Of a stretch of DNA of 64,000 bases, positions 23,035-35,288 are shown in pieces (positions within the stretch are counted from its first letter, which is position 1; each line of letters opens with the position of its first letter). Under the pieces are notes generated by a model. It did no database searches, had not been told where the DNA came from, and saw only the letters and a list, made by a program, of their open reading frames with translations. The stretch is from assembly GCA_016271365.2 (NCBI GenBank), contig CM057456.1, positions 168,674,501-168,738,500 of the forward strand, in the 5' to 3' direction. The position numbers and the translations under genes were made by a program. Source of the stretch: Neoceratodus forsteri. Lineage: Eukaryota; Chordata; Ceratodontiformes; Ceratodontidae.

Positions 23035-25150
23035 CTACTCGATCTCCATTTTTTCCTCCCTCCCGTCATTCCCTTCCCCTAAGATTCTTTTATGTCTATC
23101 CGAAGCTTTCTTGGACCCTTCCACTGTTTTCTCCCCAACTATATCAGCTGGTAAGCTGTTCAAGGCACCCTCCACTCTTACTATGAAGAAGAACTTTCTT
23201 ACATCTTTCCTGAACTTACCCTCCTTCAGCATCATATCATGCCCACTTGTATTTGAGCACATCTTCTTCTGCAACATACTCCTATCATGCACCTTATTTA
23301 TTGCCTTTAGATATTTATATGTCTCTATCATATAACCACACTCCCTCCTCTCTTTCAGGGTGTACATATTTAGTTTCATTAGTCTCTCCTCATAAGTCTT
23401 CTGCTGAAGACCCCACACCATTTTAGCTGCTCTCCTCTAGACAACCTCCAATCTTCCTATGTCCTTTCATAGATGTGGTTGCCAGAACTATACACAGTAT
23501 TCTAGATGAGGTCTTACAAATGACCTATTCAGAGGTAACACTACTTTCCTACTTCTGGTGGTGATACCTCTTGCTATGCACCCAAGCATTCCACCAGCTT
23601 TTCCAACTGGTTTACCACACTGCCTGGCTACCTTTAGGTCATTCAGGATAATTACACTGATATTTCTCTCCTGCTTGGTTGTTTTCAGTATTACTCCTCC
23701 CATTTGGTGTTCAGCTGCTGGGTTTTTATACCCCAAGTGCATTATTGTGGGCTTCTTCACATTGAACCTCACTTGCCATAACTTTGACCACTCCTCAAGT
23801 TTTCTCAAGTCTCTGTTCATCCCTTCCACCTCTCCTGGAATGTCCACCCTGTTAAAAATGTTGGTATTATCTGCATAGAGTCATGCCCTCCCCTCCAGCC
23901 TCTCTGCAATGTCACTTATAAATATATTAAAGAGAACCAGTCCTTACACTGAACATTGCAGCACCTCACTGGTCATCATCCCCACCTCTGCACGAACTCC
24001 ATTTACCGCCACTCTATGTCTCATATCCCCTAACCAATTTCTTACCCAATTTAACACCTGTGGACCCATTCCTAAGCAACCCAACTTGTTTAATAGTCTC
24101 CTGAATTGAACTTTGTTGAATGCCTTACTGAAATATATGTATGCTACATCCACCGCCCAACACTGATCCATTCCTTCGTCACCAAATCAAAACATTCTAT
24201 AAGATTCATTTGCCATGACATCCTTCCTGTGAACCCATGCTATCTCTGATCTTGTAACCCATTTGATTCAAGATAATCCACTGTCCTCTTGTTCAGCAAT
24301 GATTCCATTAACTTTCCCACTACCGAGGTCAGACTGACTAGACTATCATTTCCAGCCTCCTCCCTGCTACCACTTTTATTAAGAGGAACTACAACTGCCC
24401 TCCTCCAGTCCTCTTTAACCACACCTGTTTCTAGTGATCTGTTGAATGGGACTGTCAGAGGTGTAGCCAGTACCTTCCTGAGTTCCTTAAAGCAGCAGTA
24501 CTGGATAATCAGGAAGTGATTATCAAAATTCTGCTTTTTGTCTGGAAGCATGCAGCCATAGTTTTGGTTTCCATATTTGTAAATATTTTTTTTCTAGTGA
24601 TCTTTAGTTTTTTAGATATTCAAAATGTATTTCCATTGTTGTGGATCCACCAAAAATATGGTTGGTGCCTCATTTGCAGCCGACCTCCCCCCTCACGTCA
24701 CATCACAGCTTTTGTTTACTTCTGTGGGACCCTATGCTGCATGTTCCCGCTGTCCCAGTGTAGAAACTCGAGTCATGGGCATGTACGGTTGGCAGCAGAG
24801 GGTTCCAATTCAACATGGTGGGTGGGAGAAATGTAAACAAAAATAAAGAAAAAATGAGCAAATTAAGTGGTGATAGTACAGTGAAACTAAGAAAGATTAC
24901 CAGGTAAGTGCTCAACAGAGCACAGGGAACAAAATGTTGCAAAAGATCTGATTTTGTTTTTATTTAGTACTGCTGCTTTAATTATCCTAGGATGTATACC
25001 ATCTGGTCCCATTGCTTTGTCTACTTTCTGGCTAGCAAGCCCCTGTAATAAACTATCCTCTGGAAAAGGACTGGCATCCATTGCCAGCCTTACAGAGCAC
25101 ATAATGCTTTTGCGCCCCCTCCCCATCGCTTCTTCCTTCACCTTGAACAC
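23035..25150 (-). pseudogene. CR1-like reverse transcriptase remnant
   Basis: Minus-strand segments in order: KVDKAMGPDGIHPRIIK (24,887-25,150), the MITE, LATPLTVPFNRSLETGVVK with VVVPLNKSGSREEAGND and LTSVVGKLMESLLNKRT (24,240-24,551), motif A as IYFSKAFNKVQFRRL with LVRNWLGD-type thumb sequence (23,944-24,171), EEWSKLWQVRFNVKKP with IARGITTRSRKVVLPL and FVRPHLEYCV (23,488-23,847), and the C-terminal TYEERLMKLNMYTLKERREC (23,035-23,421). Stops and frame changes separate every piece. Confidence 0.85.
24487..24981. mobile_element. TTAA-flanked MITE inserted in a CR1-like LINE
   Basis: The left end is TTAAAGCAGCAGTACT (24,487-24,502) and the right end is its exact reverse complement, AGTACTGCTGCTTTAA (24,966-24,981). 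The 16-bp perfect inverted termini include TTAA on each side, the target duplication of Kolobok and piggyBac elements. The LINE reads through correctly if one TTAA and the interior are removed, which confirms a clean insertion. Beyond 16 bp the ends diverge, unlike the MITE at 6,163. No coding capacity is seen; a short frame at 24,516-24,836 has no domain. Confidence 0.85.
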
Positions 25151-25179
25151 TGAAAAATTCCCTTTTGTTCCTATATACT

Positions 25180-25890
25180 GATTTACTCTACTCTTATAGA
25201 GGTCTCCTCAACCCCTGTATCCCTGTTGTTTCTAAGTACCTCTTGAAACCTTTTGATTGGGGTTTGAACCCCTCAATAGCCAGAGTATTGATCACATTAC
25301 TGGTAAACTGTTCAACCTATCCACCATCTGTTCTATGGAGAAGTAATTTCTGATTTCCTTCTTAAATTTTCCCCTCACTTACTTAAAGTTTTACCACCAC
25401 ATGGTTGTGCTGTCCCTTAACTTCAGCAATTATGTGGAGTCCATCCTATTATAACTTTTCATGTAGTTATGTTGCAGGTTTCTATTATGTCCCCGCTTTC
25501 CCTCCTATCCACCAGAGTGCTCACGTTAAGACTGTCTTTCTATACAGGTCCATATTCTGCTACCCCTGGATCATTTGAAGCCCTCCTCTGGAAAACCTCT
25601 AACTTCTACCTGTCTTTCATGAAATGTGTGTCCAAAAACATCATGCAATATTTGAGGTTTGATTGAACTAATGATCTGTAAAATGACAGTATCACCGCCT
25701 TGTTACAGCTAGAAAAACCCTCCATAATATTTCTCAGAACCCTATTATCATTCCCATATGACATGATGCATTGGAATGAAGCTTTCCAAATATTGTTTAC
25801 TATAACCCCCAGGTCTTATTTATCACTTCAGTGATCTCCCCTGACTACACTGATGAAATATTCTGTTTGTGGAGTTTTGTTTTCAGTGTG
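25180..25890 (-). mobile_element. CR1-like LINE, 3' part (left half, split by copy B)
   Basis: The minus strand encodes ESGDIIETCNITT, matching the ERRERGDMIETFKYL block of the better CR1-like copies, and upstream of it a HKQNISSV stretch that aligns with the palm-to-thumb linker. The upstream half of the same reverse transcriptase resumes at about 28,325. Only about ten residues are unaccounted for, so this LINE was the target into which the satellite-bearing element inserted. Confidence 0.7.
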
Positions 25891-28324
25891 TGTCACTTTT
25901 TATTTTTTTACGTTCACTTGCGCGCATGTGCAAGGAACGTTTTGGGAGAGTAGCACACTTTGGAGGTGTGCCTCTCCCTTGCAATCCAGTGCTCCGTTGA
26001 GCAGGTGTGGCCGTCCTACACCAATGGGTGCAGGAGCTGTGTATGACAGCGGTGGTCTTCGCTTCAAAGAAAACCACCGCTGTCGCCTGCTTACGCATCC
26101 TCCGCCCCAAAGCTTTGGTACCATGCTGGGAGCCCACCCCAGTGTGCAAGCGTTGTTTGCCAATGGGGTGCCCAATCCCGTCGGCTCCATGGCCCCCAAA
26201 CCATCCTGCTACTTGCGGCTAGGGCCATGGCGTGGCGTGAAAAGGTAGTTTGCCGACGAGAACCAATCCCCAGCTCACTCGCGCCCCGGTTTGCAGACAG
26301 GGTGCCCAATCCCCGTCAGCTCCTCGGCTCCCCTGCCATCTTCTGCCACGCTGGGAGCCCACCCCAGTGTGGCAAATGTCCCACGTCGTCCTGTTTTTTT
26401 TTTTTACCTGTAAATGGAAAACAGTCCCACTGCGCATCACCCAGTCCCCCCTCCCACAACCTGCACCCACCCACTGCACACCCAGCCTCCCCACACCCCA
26501 CCTCACCCCATACTTACCTCCGGAGCTCGGCGCGACGATCTTCGGTGGACCAGGAACACGTCTGCACTCTTCAAAGCCGACCACGAACTGAGGAAATGCC
26601 GGTAAGCTGTATAATTGGCTAGATAGGGTTTTCAACTTTATTGCATATCTCAGGCATTTTTTGGAATTTTTGCACCAAATTTTCAACATTCACTGTCATG
26701 TCGTTATTAGCGAAGGGTGATTCACAGTCACTGCACAAAATCACCCTCGGGCCTGAATAACACCATGACTGTGACATCATTCATGAGAAGGGGTCCCAAA
26801 ACCCCATGTTGAAAATTTGGTCAAAATTCCAAAAAATTACTGTTTTACCAGCGCATAGGCCAGTTCTACGCACGCTTGTACATTTAGTGTAATTTTCAAT
26901 ATTTGCACTCCAGATTTTCAGCATTGCCATTTTACCACACCTCCTCATGAGCAGTACAGCTGTCATTTTTCACATCCTGCCCAAAACGTGTTTCCGCCCA
27001 TGTAGTGCACAATAGCGCAGTCGGTGTGCAAACTCAATGTATGGGACACATTAAGAAAATCACAGTAACACTGATGATGAGCAGAGGTCTTGAAATGGCT
27101 GTGTTGAAAATTTGGTGGCAAAATTCTAAAATGACTGTTTTCACGGTCTAGTTTAGTTCCTCGCCCATTTCGTGGTTCACAATTTTCAATATTTGCACTC
27201 CAGATTTTCAACATTGCCATTTTACCATACTTCCTCATGAGTAGTACAGCTGTCATTTTCACATCCTGACCAAACGTGTTTCCGCCCATGTAGCACACAA
27301 TGGCGCAGTCGGTGTGTGAACTCAATGTATGGGACACATTAAGAAAATCACAGTGACACTGTTCATGAGCAGAGATCTTAAAATGGCTATGTTGGAAATT
27401 TGGTGAAAAAATTCCTACAAATAACTGTTTTACAAGCGTGCATTGTGCAGTTCCTGACGCTACGCGTAAGTTTGCGAATTTTCAATATTTTCACTCCAGA
27501 TTTTCAACATTGCCATTTTACCACACCTCCTTATGAGCAGTACAGCTGTCATTTTTCACATCCTGCCCAAAACATGTTTCTGCCCATGTAGTGCACAATG
27601 GCGCAGTCGGTGTGCGAACTCAATGTATGGGACACATTAAGAAAATCACAGTGACACTGTTCATGAGCAGAGGTCTTAAAATGACTGTGTTGAAAATTTG
27701 GTGACAAAATTCTTAAAAATGACTGTTTTATGAGTGCTCATTGCGCAGTTCCTATGCATGCTTGTAAGTTTGCGAATTTTCAATATTTTCACTCCAGATT
27801 TTCAACATTGCCATTTTACCACACTTCCTTATGAGCAGTGCAGCTGTCATTTTTCACATCTTGCCCAAATGTGTTTCCGCCCATGTAGCGCACAATGGCG
27901 CAGTCAGTGTGCAAAATCAATGTATGGCACACAGTAAGACAATTACCGTGACAATGTTCATTAGCAGAGGTTTTAAAATGCCAATGTTGGCAATTTGGTG
28001 AAAAAATTCTAACAATGACTGTTTTACAGTGCATTGCACAGTTCCCACGCTGCGCTCGTAGGTTTGCCGAATTTCAATATTTCCTCCAGATTTTCAACAT
28101 TGCCATTTTACCACACTTCCTTATGAGCAGTACAGCTGTCATTTTCACATCCTGCCCAAAACGTGTTTCTGCCTCTGTAGCGCACAATGGGGGTAACAAA
28201 AAGGTCATGCTGAAAATTTATTGTGCAAATACCAGCAATCGCACAGGGCATTACAGTAAAGCACCATACATGCCAAACACCACTGCAAATACCTGCAAGC
28301 GAACGTTCAGCATTGACAAATGCT
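25891..28324 (+). mobile_element. dispersed element with palindromic satellite core, copy B
   Basis: Second copy of the element at 1,660-4,600, same orientation. It has the head module CTGGGAGCCCACCCCAGTG twice (26,131 and 26,342), the GGGGTGCCCAATCCC modules, ATCTTCGGTGGACCAGGAAC, GGAAATGCCGGTAAGCTGTA and the palindromic array. It sits inside a CR1-like reverse transcriptase. TTCAG occurs at both junctions and may be a target duplication, but the right-end motif GCATTGACAAATGCTTGTT is shared with copy A and overlaps LINE-like sequence, so the exact right limit is unresolved. Confidence 0.65.
26675..28240. repeat. tandem array of ~297-bp palindromic units (array B)
   Basis: ATTTTCAACATTGCC recurs at about 26,675, 26,908, 27,197, 27,497, 27,796 and 28,086. 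The first interval is shorter because of a deletion. Between these, the inverted arm recurs as TGTTGAAAATTTGGTG with GACACTGTTCATGAGCAGAG. As in array A, each unit pairs two oppositely oriented homologous ~150-bp monomers. Array B units resemble each other more than they resemble array A units (for example GGGACACATTAAGAAAATC), which suggests within-array homogenisation. Confidence 0.85.
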
Positions 28325-28975
28325 TGTTGGCATTACATTAAAATTGTCATTTTTTAGACCACTGCTTCTGCTTTTCCATAATTTATATGCTGTTAATTCC
28401 TTCTTTAGTGTCTGGTTCCTTCAAGTTTTGTGTTGTAAAGAAACTGACTCACTTTGCCCTTTAACCCCACCCCATACCACTGATACTGTATACATGCTAA
28501 AGAGTATTGGCCCCAGGACAGCCCATATGGCATTCCACTTCTGACCTTCCTGTCATCAGAGAATATGCCATTCAGGACTACTCTATGTGTCCTGTCTGAA
28601 ACCAGTTCGCAATCTACTTATTTAGTCCTTCCTCTAACCCCATAGACACACCGTCTGTAAATACCTCCTATGTGACACCAATTAAAAGGCCTTACTGAAG
28701 AACAGTTACAGAATGTTGACAGTCAGGACATTATCTAACATATGTGTCATCAACTTGAAAAAATCAGTCAAGCTTGTTTGACTTTTGCTCACCCTCAAGA
28801 GGCTATGCTGATCCCTAGTAATTAGTCTGTTTTCCTCTAGGAAGCCAACTATCAATTCCTTTATAATTTGAGTCCAGCAGTTTTTTTCCACTATTGACAT
28901 CAAGCTCACTGGCCTGTAGTTCTCTGGCTTTTCTTTTCTCCCACTCCTTTGCAGGGGACCACATTAACTACATAA
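28325..28975 (-). mobile_element. CR1-like LINE, upstream part (right half, split by copy B)
   Basis: The minus strand holds MSLMSIVEKNCWTQIIKEL, QHSLLRVSKSQTSLTDFF (28,706-28,909), equivalent to LTSVVGKLMESLL and HGFxxGRSCQTNL of better copies. It continues through degraded palm sequence to a QWSKK-QF-NANK stretch near 28,330. It is 5'-truncated at about 28,975. Confidence 0.72.
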
Positions 28976-29594
28976 TAGTCCAGAATGGAGGAAGCAGAGA
29001 AAACAGGGGATGAGATCCTTGAGAGGTTGATATTTTTTGACTTCCTGACAAGATTCTGTGCAACTGCATGCTATTCAGCTGAGGAGGAGCTGGAGGAGCA
29101 GGAACACTGACACGCTTACTCTTTTCCTAGAACAGGTATGCTACTGTTACCTGCATGGCCAGGCGTGTAGAATTTGAACAGCATCTAGGAGAAGGAGAGC
29201 AGGTAGTAGCTGCTTAAAGTCAAAGACTTTCCAGGATGACTTGTATTGTCTCAGGAGTACAGTTGGGAGCTTTACAGCACTGTTGTTTGGCTGCTGGAGC
29301 CAGGAGTCTGGACAGTAGCAGAGCCCGCTCCAGAGTCTGAGCACCCAGGACAGCGCTGTGGAGGGCTGGTTACTGTAAAACTTTAAAACTGAACTGAATA
29401 TTAGGTGATAGACCATTGCAGCACATCCTTACACTGCCTTGCTGCACTTTGATGCACCTGAGAAGTGCTGTATTGTTGTTTTATCATTGTTTTAGAATTA
29501 AAGTGAAAGAATTGGGAGAGACAACCCACACTTTATCTTTCAGAACTTTTCTTTTTTATGTATTAGAATTTTAGAGCAAAACACTAAGTGTCTA
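28976..29594. other. non-genic spacer
   Basis: No gene seen. The 89-codon minus-strand frame at 29,147-29,416 has no recognisable domain. Confidence 0.4.
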
Positions 29595-30338
29595 GGGGCC
29601 CAATTCCAAGATAGCATACGCTCGTAGAAGACAAATTCACATGAACCCCATGGCATAACTTGTGACCTGTACCATGCATTATGCCATTCCCTATTCCAAA
29701 AGTTGCCTTGCACCATGTAAGCTGCAAGCTATGCCAACAGTGGGATACATCACCCAATACACCGTAACCTGCAATGACATGGCGCAAAGGTGACTTATGG
29801 CAGCAACTGCACCCTATTCCAGAAGGGCGGCTACCATAAACCACTACTGCAATTCCAGGAGCCGCACTGGCACAACTAACTTAGAGCATCTTAGAGATGC
29901 TCTAAGGGGCATCCGTCGGTGCCATCCAATGGATGCCCACTCTGCAGCACCCCAGCAAAGGTCCTGCTGTGCTCCCCCTGCACCCATGAACATGACCATG
30001 CCCCCATCCCCAAATGTTGGGGACCCCCACGGGGGTCTGTTCTCCACTGTGTTCCCCAGATTCCTGTGCCACCAGTCCAGTCCCCCCATGCCCCCTGGTG
30101 CATGCCGTGATGTGTGGGTGGGCTCCTGGGGGGGGTAGTCTTCAGCCTGCTGCGACTTGTGATATGCAGGGATATTATACCATGCCAGTGGCATTAGACT
30201 ACGTGTGTCACAAGTCACATGTCATAAGTGCCGGGACCCTGATGCTTTTAGAATACGGTGCATGGTCCCCAGTGTAGTGGTGAATGTCGCAACTCGCATA
30301 CGCCTGCGAGTTGTGACATTCATCCTGGAATCAGCCCC
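29595..30338. mobile_element. probable Harbinger-type MITE with terminal hairpin
   Basis: The left end GGGGCCCAATTCCAAGAT and the right end ATCCTGGAATCAGCCCC are inverted complements with a few mismatches. The form resembles the ends of the Harbinger elements at 39,429 and 51,635. Near the right end, 30,282-30,322, GAATGTCGCAACTCGCA faces TGCGAGTTGTGACATTC around a 6-base loop. A clear 3-bp target duplication is not visible. Open frames of 113-124 codons on both strands have no domain I recognise. Confidence 0.6.
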
Positions 30339-31394
30339 ACGTGTTCAAATTGTCTAAAGTGTTTTTGAGTGTCTTTGTAGCTCTTACAGTTGTTGTTTTC
30401 CTGTGTGCATGCCTGTAATTTTATTGTATTGGAATGTATCAGAATGTCCTTTTAATTTTTATCAAAATATATTAAGAATTGCTCATGTTATTTTGTCTAT
30501 ACCATATCATTACCAAGCCATTCAATTATCAGGGTAGCTAAAGGCTATAAATTACTCCTCAACTGAGGAACTAACAAAGAGGTTACTCTTATTACTATCA
30601 ATTTCTATTAATCACAGCTTACCATATTGAGATAGCAGTCTACCATGAATGTGATAGGAATGTGTTAATGTTTAGACCTATGTAGTCACTTGTCAATTAA
30701 CTCTCTTCTTTACCTGTAAAAATATCTTAAGCAGGTAATTAATAGGTGCCCTTGATATCAATCAACCTATACAAATTGTCACGAGCAAACAGTAGGAAAA
30801 ACACAGATAGTATATTGCAGTCCTTAGGATAACCAGGGACTGATCTTATAGGACAGTAAAGTGGTATAGTTAACTAACCAGTTAACCAAATAATTAATTC
30901 CAACACCAGATTTACTTGCGATTAAATTGTAGAATAATTCAGATTAATTTATAACTCAACCCTTTATTGGTGTGGCAGGTGTGGCAGGTTTGCAGACATA
31001 AAACATCACATCAGCAGATGGAACATCACATCAGCTTTTGTAACCCAGAAGAATGTTAGTCATGCCCCAGCAACTATCTGTTGAGCAGCATTTGTGTTAG
31101 TATTCAAAACTGGAAGGTGTCTCATGACCTAGGGCACAAACCCACAGACTTACAACGATGTGCTAGTTTAAGTATGTAAGTATCTAAAATAAGGTACAAA
31201 GCATAGAAGGATCAAAAATGCTGTTTCAATTTTCATTAGCTGGTGGTGAGGGAACAGCAGCATTTGAAGCAGTTTAATCATCTTATGTATGCTTGCGTAG
31301 CGACTAGAAGTAAGCACCGTCTAAAATGTTTTCAAATTATATATAAAGTTTTAAAAAGTTGATAGAAGCAGTGCAAAAAAAATGAATGTTGAAA
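30339..31394. other. non-genic, AT-rich
   Basis: No gene, RNA or recognised repeat family. It is AT-rich intergenic-type sequence. Confidence 0.45.
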
Positions 31395-34300
31395 AGAATG
31401 GTACACCTTAGAAAATGGAGCAAACTTTCCTGAACTTGAAGCCTGGATAGCCCACTACTGTCCAGACATACTTGGACTAACTGAAACATGGCTCAGGCCA
31501 GAGATGCCTGATTCCATGTACAAAATACCTAGCTACAGCTTGTCCAGATCCGATTGCCCCACCAAACAAAAGGGTGGAGGAGTTGCCCTTTATTATAAAG
31601 AGCATCTCAATATCTCAGTACTCCAGTCTTGGATAACAAATCACTGTGAAGCTCTGCATATGGTTCTACAACTAGGAGGTGATAAAAGGCTAAATCTGAT
31701 CTGTGCTTACACTCCTCCAAATGGGGCTCTCCCTGGCTTAAATGGGCTCTTGGATTATCTGGCCACTCTAAAGGGTAGATCTGAAGTCATACTAATGGAG
31801 ACTTCAACCTAGACCTATCAGAGTCACGGCGGTACATATACTGAAGCTCGCCGACTTAACCTCGCTCAACTTATCTCTAGCCCTACACGCATCTCTTCCA
31901 ACTCGAGCACCAATCTCTCCTGGACTGGATGGCTACAAATAGAGCAAATAAAATAATTGCTGCAGGGACCTTTTCGGATTCTATTAGTGATCACCTGCCT
32001 ACTTTCTGTATCTGGAATGGCCACTGCCTCAAACCCCCCCCCAAGAATCATTCAATTCGGGATTTTGCCAAACTAAACTGAACTGCACTTCTCGAGGATA
32101 TTAATAATATAGACTGGTCTCCCATCTATTACACTGATGATGTAAACACTGCACTTGAATACCTGATGTCTCAGCTTCTTGCCCTTCAGGATCTGCACAT
32201 TCCTCTGAAAAAAAGGTGTCTCAGGGGCTCCCCTAATAAATGGCTAAATAAAGACCTCCTTCAAGTCATGATAAAAAGAGATAAGGCCTGGACCTTGGCA
32301 AAGAAGTCCCAACAATTAGAAGACTGGGTTAACTATAGACAACTGAGAAATGCCTGCAAAATAGATATTCGGAAGGCAAAAAGGAGCTATTGCCTTAAGC
32401 TTCTCCAATCTTCAGCAGGTGATACCAGGAGTTTTTGGAACCACATCAAAAATTTAACTGGGCAAAGGCCCAAGACGGCCATTACCGACATGACACTGAA
32501 TGACGCAAACTGTAATATGTTACCTACTATTGCTAATGCTCTTAATGCACAATTCTCAGATCTCTCCGAATACACTGAGAAATTCAACCAACCTCTTTCA
32601 CCTCCTCCTGAGGTGCAACTTTCACATGAAACCCCTTTTCGTCTCACATTAATCTTCTCCACCGAAGTGCTGCATCTCCTCAAATCAGTATCCCCTTATG
32701 GATCTGCTGGCCCGGATGGGCTACTGCCAAGCTTCTTGAAGTAGGCAGCCCCTGCCCTTGCTGTTCCTATTGCAAGAATCTCTAATCTTTCCTTAATAAC
32801 CCAAACAGTACCAACATTGTGGAAAACTGCTCGCGTTGTCCCTGTTCACAAAAAAGGGGATACCAAAATATGTCAAACTATAGACCCGATTACCATTCTC
32901 TCTACCTAAATAAACTCTCGAGACGGCCATCGCTACTCAGGTCACAAATTACCTGCACCTTCACAACCTTATATCCCCTACCCAGCGGATTCCTAACAGG
33001 ACAGCACCACAACTGCACTACTTCAGCTGACAAATGCAGTCCTTACAGCGATGGATAAGAGCCTGCTCACTGGGGCCATATTTATCGATCTCACAAAGGC
33101 ATCTGACCTTGTGAATCACTCTCTGCTACTTTCCAAACTGTCCCGCCTTGGCTTTGACCTGTCGACCATCTCCTGGTTCAATAGCTATCTCTCAGGGAGG
33201 TTGCAATTTGTCCAAATTGAACTCGCCATCTCAAATCTTTCCCCTACCTCTGTTGGAGTCCCCCAAGGATCTATTCTTGGCCCACTACTTTTCTCCCTTT
33301 TCATTAACAACTTGCCCTCCTTCCTGCTCCTCCTCATTGATCCTTTATGCTGGTGACATGGTGCTTCTCCCCAGTGGTAAAGATCCCTTATCAGTAAGAG
33401 CACATTTTCAAGCAGACTTCAACTGCTTGCAGGAGTGGTTACTATAGAACAGGCTCCTAATGAATGCTAAAAACCGTAACTATGGTTTTTGCCCCCATCA
33501 AGAATCAGATCTCTTACTCCAGACTTATTGATACATTCTCTAGATGACTCCCTCTTGAATTTGTTACCTCCTTCAGGTATCTAGGAGTCTCTCGACCCAT
33601 CTCTTGACTTTAACCTCCACATTGCGGCTACATGTAAGACAGTTTACTCAAAACTTGGTCTTGCCTTTAAAATTAGGTCCTCCCTCAATGATGCTGCCTG
33701 TCTTGCTATTGCACAAGGATTTCTCCTCCGTGCTCTGACATATTGCTCTAAGGTTTACCTTAAAGCTAGCAAAGGAGCGCTCCAGAAATGGAGCACCTGC
33801 TATAGCAGTATATGCAGATTTGCTCTCTCTGCTCACAGACTTACCCATCATTGCCTGCTCTACTCGAAACTAAATTGGCTCTCCCCAGACTCACTCAGAC
33901 ACTATTCTGCGGGCTGTTCAATTGATAATATGATAAGAACGGGGTCCCCTAAATACCTTGCCAAACTATTAACTCAGCCCTCCCAAGCATACCTCCTCAG
34001 GGCATCTGCCCAAACCCAACTTGAAATTCCCAGATATCTCACAAAGAAAGGAGAACGATCCTTCACCATATCTTCCCCCCACTCCTGGAACTCCATTCCC
34101 TCCCACATCAAACTCTCCAAATCCTACAAGGTCTTTAAACCGGGTCTTCAGGCACACCTATTAGAATCCGACTGCTGCTCTTGTGCTGTAACTTGAGCCT
34201 CTCTCCTAGCATTTTCTCCTCCCTATGGCACTTACTGATTTCCTGCTGGTCTCCAAAATCTGAAAGTTTCCCACACCAAGCAGAAATCCTATTGTTATAA

Positions 34301-34600
34301 TGCTACTTCATTTAAATTTTGTTTGCTATTTGTCATTTCAATTTAGTCATTGATGTATCATCAGACGAAAATAATTAATGTAATGTTATCTGTTTCTCTT
34401 TGTCATCACTGATAATGACTGTACCTGGCTGTATACTGTTCAAATGTTTGTTCTCACCTCATGCTGCATCATGAAATACTCTTTAATGTTGACTCTGGTC
34501 TCCCCTGTCTGTACTCTCCGGGGTCGTGCCTGAATATAGGCAACATTGTTGTCTAGTGTACTTACCCGGTAAACAAAAACCAAATAAATAAATAAATATT
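31395..34600 (+). mobile_element. LINE of a second family (Jockey/CR1/L2-type)
   Basis: A plus-strand element beginning inside the endonuclease (DILGLTETWLRPE at about 31,470) and ending in CCGGTAAACAAAAACC and (AAATA)n at about 34,600. This differs from the octamer-tailed CR1-like copies in both protein sequence and tail. A minus-strand copy of a related family, with ACCCGGTCACC before its own TTTA repeat, is nested at 58,312-59,766. 5' truncation places the integration point near 31,395. Confidence 0.85.
31440..34196 (+). pseudogene. endonuclease-reverse transcriptase remnant, second LINE family
   Basis: Endonuclease: TETWLRPEMPDSMYKIPSY, QKGGGVALYYKEHL and ICAYTPPNGALPG (to 31,812). Reverse transcriptase fingers: KKRCLRGSPNKWLNKDLL and YGSAGPDGLLPSFLK (32,166-32,744). 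Palm motif A: IFIDLTKASDLVNHSLLL; then VGVPQGSILGPLLFSLF (33,051-33,356). Motif C is YAGDMV near 33,346 where YADDTV is expected, so one catalytic Asp is lost. C-terminal domain: ERSFTISSPHSWNSIPSHIK (33,930-34,196), a block typical of this group. Stops and frame changes occur throughout. Confidence 0.85.
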
Positions 34601-35288
34601 ACTATCCTAGGACATTGCTACATTGTGTATATGGTGAGTTGCTCTGGCTTTGTATTTTTGCTTTTAATTGTCTAGTATTTGCATCTTTAGAGATATTTGT
34701 TTATTTGTACTTTTGTATTTGCATTTCTTGCACATTATTGTAGTTTGTATTATTCTGCACTTATATATATTGCACCCATATATACCCCCTATTATCAAGA
34801 GGTAATTTGTTTCACCCTAGTGACTCAAGGAATTCTGAAAGCACAGTGAGCGCTCCTGTGAACAAGGACTTTCTGTAGGAAACCCAGGAGAGTGGTTAAT
34901 AAAGGCAAAACTTCAAGTTAATCGTGCATCACCTTGGACTGACACCTGGATATTTTTCTGAACATTTTTTCAGGATTTTTTTAAAAGAATACAGAAGATT
35001 TACCAAAGGAGTAATCGAATTTGAAACTTTCTGTCAGGGAGAGCTCAATGCTACCGTAACACTAGCTGTTCATAGCTGCTGTCACTACGCCCAAACTGCA
35101 CTGAATTGATTTATAATCAAATGGAACTGAACATCATAACTAAGTACCTTCTAGTAAGAAAATTCTCTCAGTGAATCTTGGAGTATCGGGTGAAGTACTG
35201 AACATCTCAAATATATTTAAAGTACTTTCTGAAAAAGAGAGGAGAAAAGCAGAAAGGCACTTAAATGAACCATTGTTCATTGTTATAG
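34601..35288. other. non-genic spacer
   Basis: AT-rich sequence with no supported gene. Confidence 0.45.

Larger units (their letters stand above)
22957..25175 (-). mobile_element. CR1-like LINE split by a TTAA MITE
   Basis: The 3' end on the low-coordinate side starts at TTTGTCAGCAGATAAGGACC and CACTTGGTCCACCCAGT, the CR1-like 3' UTR block. Reverse transcriptase pieces follow on the minus strand up to MDASPFPEDSLLQGLASQ at about 25,090. A 495-bp DNA transposon interrupts it at 24,487-24,981; removing it rejoins PRIIK with ELRKVLATPL in the expected order. It is 5'-truncated at about 25,175. Confidence 0.88.

Noticed and set aside
29844..30218. 124-codon minus-strand frame inside the MITE
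   Set aside because: Overlaps a plus-strand frame of similar length; a non-autonomous element with no known product.
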